From: Amyelois transitella
Taxonomy: Eukaryota; Arthropoda; Insecta; Lepidoptera; Pyralidae
Length of the DNA: 64,000 nucleotides
NCBI RefSeq assembly: GCF_032362555.1
Contig: NC_083524.1
Span: 6,868,001-6,932,000 of the forward strand
Direction: 5' to 3'
A model generated the notes under the pieces. That model was not told the DNA's origin, made no database searches, and saw only the letters and a program-made list of their open reading frames with translations. Made by a program: the position numbers and the translations under genes. Shown here in pieces: positions 11,651 through 25,000 of the stretch (positions within the stretch are counted from its first letter, which is position 1; every line of letters begins with the position of its first letter).

Positions 11651-12560
11651 AATCAATGTATCTTTTTTATTATTCTTATATTTCATAATTTTACAAAATC
11701 TTAATTCCTTAGCACATTATTTAGGTGTATAATTATACTCACCTGTGAGTATAATTAAACGCTTTCATTCACGTAATTGGTCAACTTAGTTCAGAAGTGG
11801 AATTGCGTCGAGAGATTGCAGCATTCCTGTCTACATTTATAGAATTTCACAGATCCTATCTAAAGTTTCAGGAGATAGTTACGTTTTATGTAGTCCAAGG
11901 TAGTATATTGGGACGGTATGGTACGGTATATCCCTTACAAGGTGGACAGAGCTGACAATCATGAAAAGACTGATTCTCAATTCCACGCCGGACGTTCACG
12001 GCTCCGCCTGTGTAATTCCAAAAATCATCATGATTCCGATTCCATCGGGAATGTTGGGAAATCCTCTCTTAGTGCACCCCTAGACCACACAAAGAACCTA
12101 CACATTCAAATTTCAAGTCTCTAGACCCAGCGTTTTGGGCTATGAGTTGATATGTCTGTCAGTCATTCAATTTCTTCTATATTATTATATTTTGTTAAAA
12201 AAGTAGTGACTGATCTTCCAATCAATCAATCAAATATCATATTTTTATTATTCTTGGTTTAGCATTTCAACGTTTGGCATCTTATAAAGTTTTGAAGAAG
12301 TTGGCAATGAACATTTGTATCCCACGGGAGCAAACCCCCTGATAAAATATACAAATTCCATAAAGATATCTGCGTAATACAGTATCGATTCGCAAATAAG
12401 CACAGTACCTTCGGGAATATTCAAATTTCATTTCGAGGAATGTGCAAATTGGTACGTAACGTATTCATCTTATCTCTTCAGTGTATCGATATGAATAAAG
12501 TCAACTTATTTACGCCACAGCCGTAGGGCGAATACATTTAGATATTTATTTAGACCGAGA
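11651..12560. other. no gene seen
   Basis: Only a vague SINE-A tail trace near 11930. Otherwise unremarkable. Confidence 0.5.
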
Positions 12561-12654
12561 TAAAGAAGAAAGTACATACATACATCCATACATACATACA
12601 TACATATGGTCACGTCTATATCCCTTGTGGGCTAGACAGAGCCAACAGTCTTGA

Positions 12655-15541
<2,887 letters not shown>

Positions 15542-15956
15542 GAAAGACTGAATGGCCACATTCAGCTATTTGGCTTAATGATAGAATTGAGATTCAAATA
15601 GTGATAGGTTGCTAGCCCATCACCTAAAAAAGAATCCCAAGTTTGTAAGCCTATTCCTTAGTCGCCTTTTACGTTACGTTACATCCATGGGAAAGAGATG
15701 TAGTGGTCCTATTCTTTTTTGTATTGGTGCCGGGAACCACACGGCACTTAAGAAGAAGGGCATAAAGAAGAAAGTAGCCGGGTGAAAGATGTATGTTTGG
15801 GTTTAAAGCATACACACAAACGCCTTTTTTGTCGCCTGGCGCTAATATTGGTTTCATCCTCGCTTTGGACCATGATGGTGTTTGGATCAAGTTATGAAGA
15901 AAGTTGAACAAAAGATTGTTATTGTCTGAAACTAATTTCAGACGGCTTCCGTTATA

Positions 15957-16007
15957 GTCTTGTCTGTGATACTGGAGGCCCCGGGTTTCGAATACCGGTC
16001 TGGGCAT
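15957..16007 (+). repeat. fragment of tRNA-SINE head (family B)
   Basis: CTTGTCTGTGATACTGGAGG and a damaged box B (GGTTTCGAATACC). Truncated on both sides. Confidence 0.5.
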
Positions 16008-16046
16008 TAGGAATCTACGAAGGAATTTTTATCAAAACTTTCTTAC

Positions 16047-17324
16047 CTGACGTAATTCCGTTGCTAAATCGATCACCAGTTGGTTTTGTTGTCTTTCGAA
16101 CTCCCTTGACACTTTATGTTCATGAGGTTCTGAAAAAAATAACAAGAAAACTGCTTTATAGAATTATTATGAATCCTCAGATTTAAATAATAAAATAAGC
16201 TTTAGATAGAGAAGATAAAATGGTATGAGCTATATATGCAAGAGCTGCAGATGGAAAATATAAAGATGTAGTAGTTAATGATGAACGAGTTAAAGAAGGC
16301 GGAATTACGGATAAAATGGAAGGAAATAAAGGAAAAGAAGGTACTTACCTTCATAGGCATTTATGATGAACACCCATATCATAGTCCAGAGAACGAGAAA
16401 TGACGCTAACCCCAACTGGCAGACCAGGCATCTGAAGATTATGGAGCATATCGTATCTCCAGGCGATTGGGGTGCTGGAAACACTTTCAACCAGCAAGCG
16501 GTATTCTAGAAATTAAGAAGATCCGACTTTAGATGTTTATATGAGCTACGATACTTGTATGCTCTTGTGAAAAGGTTTGTTTCTTAATGCAAAACTGATG
16601 TTGTTGAAACTTGATATCAAATGCAGGCTTTCTTCACCATAAGCATTGGAAGAAAGTTTGTTTTATTTCAGTTTAAAATAGAGTGGGTATATCTGTGTCT
16701 GTCAAGTGTTTTGCTTTAATACCCTACCTACTAAAAATCACAAAGAAATGATGTCGATTTTAAAATTATCTACTTTTCATAAAGAATCTTACAGGTATTG
16801 CAAAATCAACAATATCCACATTAATCATAGTAAAGTAAATTACCGCTAAATTAAGATTCTTGCATTCTTGATTATACAACTTGAGTTACTTGAAGTAATG
16901 TTTAACTTACCTTTTCAGAAAACACTAATTTATTGTTAGCTTGCACTGATTTCTCCATTTTGTTTTCTTGCATTCCGATATTATTTTCCACCACATTACC
17001 TAACCTATTATTTGTTACACTAAACACTTCATCGTCATGCATATTACCGTTTATTTTTATATCTGATATAATATTTATGTCTTGACATTCACCTGGCAAA
17101 TATTTAAAGCGACTACTTCTACGTTTAATAGAAGTTAGATCAAAATCAACGCTTTTATCTCTAAATATTTTTCTTTTGAGCCACAATCCATCGCCATGTA
17201 GTTTATTATTGTCAACATTGAGTGCAACAGACTGTGTTTTAGGTTTTACCTTACTCACTTTTCTATAAAGCGGTTTGACAAAGTTAATGTTTTTAAATTT
17301 ATGTTTTGAGAATGAGTTCTTCAT
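16047..17324 (-). CDS. 5' part of a membrane protein, probably a two-pore-domain (K2P) potassium channel; three exons, 3' end not found
   Basis: Exons on the minus strand: 17324-16911 (ATG start, 138 codons, donor GTAAGT), 16505-16349 (acceptor TTTCTAG, donor GTAAGT) and 16129-16047 (acceptor TTTTTCAG, donor GTAAGA). Phases 0, 1 and 0 join without a break. Exon 1 encodes a hydrophilic, lysine- and asparagine-rich cytosolic tail. Exon 2 holds one strong membrane span (LASFLVLWTMIWVFIINAY), followed by an acidic E-E-P-H-E stretch and, in exon 3, a charged helix containing EFERQQNQLVIDLATELRQ. A first membrane helix followed by a charged extracellular cap helix is the K2P arrangement, which is why I suggest it. 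The pore signature (T-I/V-G-Y/F-G) is not in these exons. The remaining exons would lie at lower coordinates, beyond a large LINE/SINE insertion, or outside the window. It could instead be another protein with one membrane span. The exon structure is better supported than the family. Confidence 0.55.
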
Positions 17325-17486
17325 AGTTACAAAGTCGGGAATGAACTGGATACCCGAAAGTGTTTGCGTAGCGTGCTGATAGTTCGCAAAGTTGAATGAT
17401 CCGGAAGTAATTGTAACTGAAGTGAACTGTAGTTCACTATTTTGAATAAAAGTTCAAGGCATGGAAATTAAAATACATACATAGAT

Positions 17487-17625
17487 ACACAAAATCACGC
17501 CTCTTTCCCGGACGGGTAGGCAGAGTAAACATCACTCCACTGGCCACGACCTCTACATACTTCTTTCGCTTCTTCCACATTCATAACTCTCTTCAAGCTC
17601 GTCTCTTGACCTAAGTATTGGCCAA
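17487..17625 (-). mobile_element. LINE-C 3' end fragment
   Basis: On the plus strand AATCACGCCTCTTTCCCGG, GGTAGGCAGAG and CTTCTTTCGCTTCTTCCAC; reverse complement of the LINE-C tail. Confidence 0.65.
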
Positions 17626-17924
17626 AACATATCCGATTTGATCAAGACATAAATATATTTAATATATATATATATATACATATATAGCTTTGTACTGCTT
17701 GGTTCCCGGAATAAGATAACTCCATCACTTTCTCGCAGAAGTCGCGACTAAAGGAGTAGACATTTCATCTAGTGTTCACCCTTAGAACCCAGTTTGGGGT
17801 TGGATTTCCTAATAAGTAGGGTAATGGAAGTCAGATGGGTGTAAAAAGGTAGAAGGAGGGCTGAGTTATACTACTTCATAAAAAAATTCCAAGCTGGTCT
17901 GTTAGCAAAGTTAAAAAGGTCTGT

Positions 17925-18155
17925 TAAAAATCATAGTGTATACCAGCTGCAACTCTTTCCGTGCAGATTGTAAAGGCAATCAAGGGAAAGACAAATAAAC
18001 TCGGAATTCTTCGTTAGATGACGGGCTAGCAACCTTATCATATTTGAATCACTATACCATACAGCTAAACGTGGACATAGCATTTTCATACACATACAGA
18101 AACTGTCTGTCTGTCCCGGTAGGGATAAATACATGATTGTATGTATGTATGTAGT
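17925..18155 (+). mobile_element. SINE-A2 variant (different 5' half)
   Basis: The 5' part ACCAGCTGCAACTCTTTCC ... GATTGTAAAGGCAATCAAGG replaces the normal SINE-A start. From GGGCTAGCAACC on it follows SINE-A to an ATGTATGT tail. Same 5' part at 20862 and 58605. Confidence 0.6.
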
Positions 18156-18499
18156 ACATATTACAATTACAACATTTAATTAATAGCAATCTTTTTAATT
18201 CCATCCAGCCTCGTAAATATATTATGGTTTTGTTTGACATTTTCAGTCGGTTAGACTTAGATGGTCATCAATTATTTACCTAACCTTCTACTGAACGTTA
18301 GTTCAAAGGTCAAAGTTATCTTCAATTCTATTACTCTCTCAACAAAGAACAAATATTGGAAAAAAGTTGCTAGTACAAATAATATGGCTGTTTATTTAGC
18401 AGCTAAAATGACTCTCTTATTTGTTTTTCATTAAAGTTTTCTTATAAGTAAGTTGTCTAGTGTGCTAGGTTATCAAATGTATAAATAACTGATTAGAAA

Positions 18500-18655
18500 C
18501 TTTCTAGTTGCATTATACTATTTATAAATAGGTAATATATAATGGAAGAACATTCTACCATGCAGACGAAGCAGTCAGTGATCATTAAAACATGTTTCGA
18601 CACGTCCGAGATAAAATAAAGGTACCTACGTTACTTGCGCGTTTTATACCATTAT
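18500..18655. mobile_element. related copy of the 30330 MITE
   Basis: ATTATACTATTTATAAAT at 18513 and CGTCCGAGATAAAATAAAGG at ~18605. The right end is degenerate. Confidence 0.45.
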
Positions 18656-18680
18656 TATCTATAGTATAGATCTCTAAACA

Positions 18681-18729
18681 CTTCAGCTTTATAATATTAG
18701 TATAGCTATCTAATATTATAAAGCTGAAG
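18681..18729. repeat. perfect 20-bp inverted repeat, 9-nt spacer
   Basis: Arms 18681-18700 and 18710-18729 are exact complements (ending CTTCAGCTTT). Each equals the 5' end of a Helitron-like element (compare 62225), so this is a head-to-head junction. Confidence 0.8.
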
Positions 18730-19000
18730 AGTTTGTTTGTTTGAACCATTGACGTACTATATGATCGAAGGTTTGAACGCGCTAATCTCAGGAACTACTG
18801 GTTCGAATTGAAAAAATATTTTTGCGTTAATAGACCATTTATCGAGGAAGGCTTTAGGCTATATAACATCACGCTGCAACTATAACGAGCAAAGAAATAA
18901 TGAAGTATGTGAAAAAAACGGTGAAAATTATTTATCCTTGGGGGCTTCAATGATGCCCAAAATAACTATTCCACGCGGACGAAGTCGCGGGCACAGCTAG
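18705..19000 (+). mobile_element. Helitron-like non-autonomous element
   Basis: From TATTATAAAGCTGAAGAG through ACGCGGACGAAGTCGCGGGC to the terminal CAGCTAG followed by T. Helitrons end in CTRR and insert before T. Confidence 0.75.
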
Positions 19001-19046
19001 TTTATAAATAATACAAATAACACAAGGAATATTAAACTAAGACTCT

Positions 19047-19111
19047 AAATGAGACTTACGCCAGGTACATAATGACTTTTAGTCATTATGTACCTGGCGT
19101 AAGTCTCATTT
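19047..19111. repeat. 31-bp perfect hairpin with 3-nt loop
   Basis: Arms 19047-19077 and 19081-19111 are exact reverse complements around TTT. No repeat family explains it. Confidence 0.9.
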
Positions 19112-19346
19112 GCGTCCCCTGGTCTCTGGCCCGAACCCGGGGCACGCTTATAATTTCTATACACGAAGTCACTTCGACTTCTGTCGGATGTTAAAGCCTT
19201 TACAGGGCAACCTAACTGATAATGGACCATGGTCACTTATTCAGTTATCTGATTGTGCAGTTAGAATACCGTCACATTTTTCCTATAATGTATGCAAACA
19301 AACTGACGTACGTTAAGAAAATGAGTCATTGGTTTTTAAGTCTGGT

Positions 19347-19596
19347 GTCGTGTGGTTTCCGGCACCAATAAAACTAAAGAATAGAACCACTCCTTGCCTT
19401 TCCCATGGATGTCGTAAAAGGCGACTAAGAGATAGGCTTATAAACTTGGGATTCTTCTTTTAGGCGATGGGCTAGCAACCTGTCACTATTTGAATCTCAT
19501 TTCTATCATCAAGCCAAAAATCTGAACGTGGCCTATCAGTCTTTTGAAGACTTTGAGCTCTGTCTACCCCGGAAGGTGACTATATGTATGTATGTA
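19347..19596 (+). mobile_element. SINE-A, nearly full length
   Basis: GTCGTGTGGTTTCCGGCACC start and a TGTATGTATGTA end; tail region shortened. Confidence 0.75.
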
Positions 19597-20422
19597 CCTT
19601 AACCGTTCCCAGAAGCAGTAAGCTAAGTACTCATAAATATTTATAATTTTGACTTTAATAGTCAGAAGGGAATTTGTTTTATAACGTTTAACTTCTGTTG
19701 CAAATTTACTGTACATCTTATCCTACTCGTATGATCTTTTATTAGTTTGGTAAACACGTGAAAGTGGAATGTCACGAGGCAAAACAATTTCGTTTCGTGT
19801 CACAGGAGTTTTATTTCGGCTATCGGGTACAAATCGGAAGCTCTTACTGAACGATAGGTTAATATTGATAGGATTGATAAATTTATGATATACCTACTAG
19901 CTTTTACACGGAGAATAACATAATATATTCTATTTGTGTTTCAAATGTTATCGAAATCGGTTTACAAGTTTTTTAATTTTATTCGTTACGATCATACAAA
20001 AATAAAAATCTCTTTGTTATTAGTGTGAATCAAGATAAATAATGACAGATTTGCTGATATCAACACAGATCATTGTACACTTTGCGGCATATGAAGTTTC
20101 GTGGTATGCCCATATTTTTTGTAAAACAAATGTCATGCAGCTAATTTCGTAATGTAAATCAAATCTATCTAAATAAATCAAATTATGGTCGGTAAGGATC
20201 GGTAACTAAGGAGCCCTACGAGTAGAGCAATGAGTTCACAAACGAAATGTAAGGTCTTGTCCACACTAGTCTAGCAACAAAACCGAAAGAAACAAACTTT
20301 AAATTGAGTTGGTGTCATGTGGTCCGTCAGTCGACCTCGCAATCCACAGACAAATTAGCTTCAGGAAATGTTTAAGCAATAAAAATGTGGGTAATAAGTT
20401 TATACGTTGCCCTATTTTTATG

Positions 20423-20645
20423 CCGTGTTGTTCCCAGCACTTTAGAATAAGACCATTCCATTTGTTACCCATAGATGTCGTAAAGGGCGTCTAAGGGAAA
20501 TTATAATAAACTTGAGATTCTTCTTTCAGGAGATGGGCTAGCAACCTGTTAATATTTGAATCTCAATTCTATCATTTAGCACAGCTACATTGCTTTGCCG
20601 TGGCCGTTCATTCTTTTCAAGGCTCACGAATGTGTCTGTCAGTTT
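20423..20645 (+). mobile_element. SINE-A, diverged
   Basis: GCCGTGTTGTTCCCAGCAC start and GATGGGCTAGCAACCTG; the 3' end is decayed. Confidence 0.65.
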
Positions 20646-20689
20646 TCTCAAAGATGTAAAAGTTTATTAGAATTTTTTTTTAAGTATGC

Positions 20690-20765
20690 AAGGAACGTGG
20701 CAAATAGAAAGATGTACTCTCTGCCTACCCCTCCAGGAAAGAGGCGTGATTTATGTATGTTTGTA
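20690..20765 (+). mobile_element. LINE-C 3' end fragment
   Basis: AACGTGGCAAATAGAAAGATG, then CTCTGCCTACCCCTCCAGG and GAGGCGTGATTTATGTATGT. Confidence 0.65.
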
Positions 20766-20861
20766 AGTAAAAATTTTTTACTATTTACCACAATAATGTT
20801 CCAATACCTTGCCACAATAAAGCTAAGAGAATAAAAGCACATTTAGCTAGTGCATGCTTCT

Positions 20862-21000
20862 ATGCTGGTTTGAAAGCGAAGTGTGTGCCAGCTGCTTCTC
20901 TTCCCGCGCATATTGTAAAATTAATCAAAGGAAAGGGAGGAAACTAAATTTGGAATTCTTCTTTTAGGCGATGGGCTAGCAACCTTTTTTGAATATAAAT
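20862..21000 (+). mobile_element. SINE-A2 variant, 3' truncated
   Basis: GTGTGTGCCAGCTGCTTCTC, ATTGTAAAATTAATCAAAGG, then the GGGCTAGCAACC block shared with SINE-A. Confidence 0.55.
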
Positions 21001-21922
21001 AAAGAAAAAAAACATAAAGGTTGGGTTCCTGTATGTTTTACTGTATTTTGGTTAAAGTCGGTTAAAACGAAACTCCCACCCCCCGTACTAGAAAACAGAC
21101 TTTCTTGGTGGAAATATTGATTTTTTAGTACCGGAAAATGTCACCGCGTCACTAGCGCCAGCGCTGTCAAAACAGAATAGAAAATCGAAAATCTCTCTTT
21201 TAAATTAGAAAAGTGATTTGTGATACTAACTTTTATTGTAAATAATAATTTTATTTCTCTTTATATTGATATAATAGTGTTACTAAATTGAGTGTAGTGA
21301 AAATGTAATAAACCGGTGTGTTGAAGCATAGTTTGTTATTGTGGTTGGTTAAAATCGTTTTAGGTTATATTTGGGCTAATTTCACAGTTTTCGCATTTAA
21401 TACTGTTATTTACTTTGGAGTTAATATAAATTTGTCTATAATTTAAAACACATATTCCCTCATGATATAAAATCACCTTGTTCTTCGAACACCAAAGAAT
21501 TTGAGTTTTAGAATGGTTTTTGATAAGGCAGTAATGGTCTAAACATTCCTGAAAATTGCCAATAAAACCACTATAAAGATTTGGATTGGAAACCGTAAAT
21601 GGTAAAGTTTAATTAAATACTTGTTGTCGTTCTATAGGTTTTAAAATAATTAATCATTTCTAGAAGCGAAGTAGAAAGTTTAGTTTTTATTTATTATTCG
21701 TCAATATCTGCTACTTGAATGAAAATTGTTCTTGTTGACGTTTGCAGTAATTTAAGTAAATTCAAGAAGTACTTTAAAAATATTTCACTTAAAAATCAAG
21801 TAAAAGAAAAATCCCATGGTTATTAGTATAAACAATTTGTGATTGGAAGCTAAAATCTAAACACAATTCCAAAGAAGATAATGAAAAACAATTTATTAAT
21901 TTAAAAACAATGTTAGTTAAAA
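21001..21922 (+). other. probable promoter and 5' leader region of the glycosyltransferase gene
   Basis: No repeat is recognised here and there is no open frame, unlike the repeat-rich DNA to the left. A GC-richer spot (CACTAGCGCCAGCGCTGTC, ~21150) might mark the promoter. The transcription start is not determinable. Confidence 0.3.
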
Positions 21923-22086
21923 ATGACGAGATGCCTGAGGATATCCACGGCTTATTCACTGAGGTGGATGATGAGACATTCCACCGCGTTGCTTTTCATC
22001 TCCTTCATCGGCGTCGTGACATTTATTCTGCATCTGTACGCATTCAAGCACGAAGACAAATTCCGTTACAGAGACATAATAGGTGA
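21910..22086 (+). promoter_or_regulatory. upstream ORF overlapping the glycosyltransferase start
   Basis: An ATG at 21910, 13 nt before the main ATG and in another frame, opens a 58-codon frame ending with TGA at 22084-22086, inside the first coding exon. If it lies in the mature 5' leader, it would lower initiation at 21923. It has no meaning if a 5' splice or the transcription start lies between the two ATGs. Confidence 0.35.
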
Positions 22087-25000
22087 TTTTGACTACAGGC
22101 CTGGAGCATTTCTTAAAGGCCTCCAGCCTAATGAGAACACCAGCTATTGCGAGTTCAATTATGGCTTGCCTGAGGCACTTAATTGGCATAGTGTCCGTGT
22201 GCACAAAACTCCTGAAGGATTCGTGACCAATACTCATAACGTCATCTACAATGCAATCAAGGGCACAGCATACGCTAATTTTAGTAAATACGATGCATTA
22301 ACTTACGCCACGCAAGCTACACCAGAATTTATATATCATATCGTGGAAATTGCGAGATTTTGGGATGGACCTATCAGTTTAGCTGTGTTCGTGCCTGATT
22401 ATGATTTGTATATAACGATGCAGATTATGGACCACCTCTGCCATTGTTATTCAGAAATGTCCAAAGTTTCCCTACACTTATTTTATCCTATCAAAATTCC
22501 TCCGAGAATCCCATTTCAAATCGATATGAGAGCAACTGTACCTCAGACGACTATGTCGTCGAATGTGACAAAATCAATAACACAAACGTTGCAAGAAAAA
22601 ATGGAGAAATATAAACAGCTGAATAAAACAACGCGGCCAGAGTACATCAAATGGGTGAGACAAACTAAAATTCAAAGAATGATGTCAATAATGTCACAAA
22701 GACCTTTAATGCCACCGATACTACAATTCGAAGATTGTATGGGCTCAAATATCGTAATTCCCACATACAGGAAAATAAACAACATGCTTTATCCCATAAA
22801 CGTTGGCAGAAACGTGGCCAGAAACGCTTCATTGACGAACTATTTCATAGTGTCTGATATAGAAATGGTGCCGAGTGAAGGATTAGCTACGAAATTCCTT
22901 AGGATGGTGAACAAGCTTATGGGCCGTAAGAAGCGAAAAGAGGGCTGTATATTCTCTAAGACGATCTTTGTGGTGCCTCTGTTTGAAGTGGGGAGAGGGG
23001 AGCCTATCCCTCGCGACAAAGACACGTAAGTTGATAAATAGATCTTTTGATGTCCGTTGGTTACACCCATGTGATTTTAGATATAATAGATTGTACGACC
23101 ACCTGTTTCCCTTTGAGTGTTCGTGATCAGGTTGAAGGACGATTTCGTGAATAGACTTAATCCAGAGAGAAACGTTAGTTACCGACGTCGTAACAATAAA
23201 GACCTTTTTATCGCAGAACAATAATGACGGCTTTCAGGGTAACAAGGTGTTTTGTACTCGTATTATGTAGGGTCTTTTTCATGTTGGATCTCTATTACGC
23301 GTTCCTTTATTAATGTGTGAGACAAAATGATTGCAGAAATTTTTTATTCTTTTAAAACTAATTTAAAACCATTTGCGTCATCACATTGCATAAAACACTA
23401 GCAACCTGGCTTGAAGATGCATCAAATAGCACACAAACCAGGAAGCTGCTTTACACATGTGATCAACAAACTTGTAAGTTCGTAAACTTATTGACCACTC
23501 CACTTGTTACCCATGGATGTCGTAAAAGGCGTCTAAGGGAAATTATAATAAACTTGAGATTTTTCTTTTAGGCAATGGGCTAGCAACCTGTCACTATTTG
23601 AATCTCAATTCTACCATTAAGCGTAACAGCTGTACGTGGCCGGTCAGTCTTTCATGGCTCTTTCTATCTCGCAAGGGGCATAGACGTGAATGAAAAGTTT
23701 CTAATTTTCATCAGGCTATCATCATTGGTAGCTGCTAAAAGGGCTTCGTACTTCCACGCCAAGACTTGCTCCCACTGCCAGCGGTTCCCTGGTCTCCAGA
23801 CCTGGCTGTCCAGACCTTCACCCGTCGGAATTGAGGTAAGTATTTTATCACTATGAACCTTTGTTTACATTATCATATAGAAAATTGATATCGCTATAAA
23901 TTTTAAACGACACTTAAGCCCAAAACTTCGCTTCCGTGGGATTACCAAAAAGAAGTGTAGAAATTGTGTTGCTCCTTGTATAATCTATTATAATCTTCCT
24001 GGAATTCAAATCCTACTCATATTATTAATGAGAAAGTTTGTGAGTATGTCAGTATGGATGTTTGTTACTCTTTCACGCAAAAACTACTGAACCGATTACG
24101 ATGAAATTTGGTATGTAGGTAGCTGAAGACCCAGAATAATATACAGGCTTCTTTTTATTCCGTAGTTCACGCGGGATTGATAGGGTTTCCATGCGGACGA
24201 AGTCGCGGGCGGCCTCTAGTTCTTAATAATTCATATTATGGGACAGTTCAAACGTTACTTACTTAATAATTGTCATTACATTCGTTCCGGTTGCGTCCTC
24301 ACATCTCTAGAGGGAATAAAATTAAACTATAAATCATTGTGTTTAATTTCTTTTTTAAGTGAACTGTCGCATGAGTGATAGATATGTACAGTTCTCGGAA
24401 TAAGAGCGTAATGGAACTTGCATTTGCGTCAGGGGACAAATGCACCTCTGAGTGCAACGAGCAATGTATTTTCTAGTACAATACAATACATCTTGGAAAG
24501 TGACACTTTACAATGGGACGTGGCCGTACTTACTATTGGAATTCTCTTTAAAGGACACGTCGCAAATTAACGTGTTAAGAGATGTGATGCTAGGAATTTT
24601 TTTGAAATAAACTACTATCGCGATAATGTTCTTTTTGAGTGCTTATCTTTCTTCTTCCTCGTCCTCGGTTACATACTCTTTACAGAATGGTTTGGTCTTG
24701 GCTTTCTTTGGCTTCAATGAAATACGTATACAAAGTTCCTAGTTATATTTACAAGAACATGTTATTTGTTCTGGGTCATTTTGAGTTTAACCATTACTAG
24801 TAACTTTCCATTTTACCGACTTTCTGCGTTACGAGAACATTCTGCGATGGAAACCTGCGTGATTCTTCTTATCGGTAGCCGCTTTGAAATACGACGAAAA
24901 TTAATAGGAAACTTTTGGACTGTAAAATTTGTTTGTAAGACTTCTAATTTTTGTCAAACATCTTTCGACATTTTTCTTTTTTTTTTGACTTGAGAAATTT

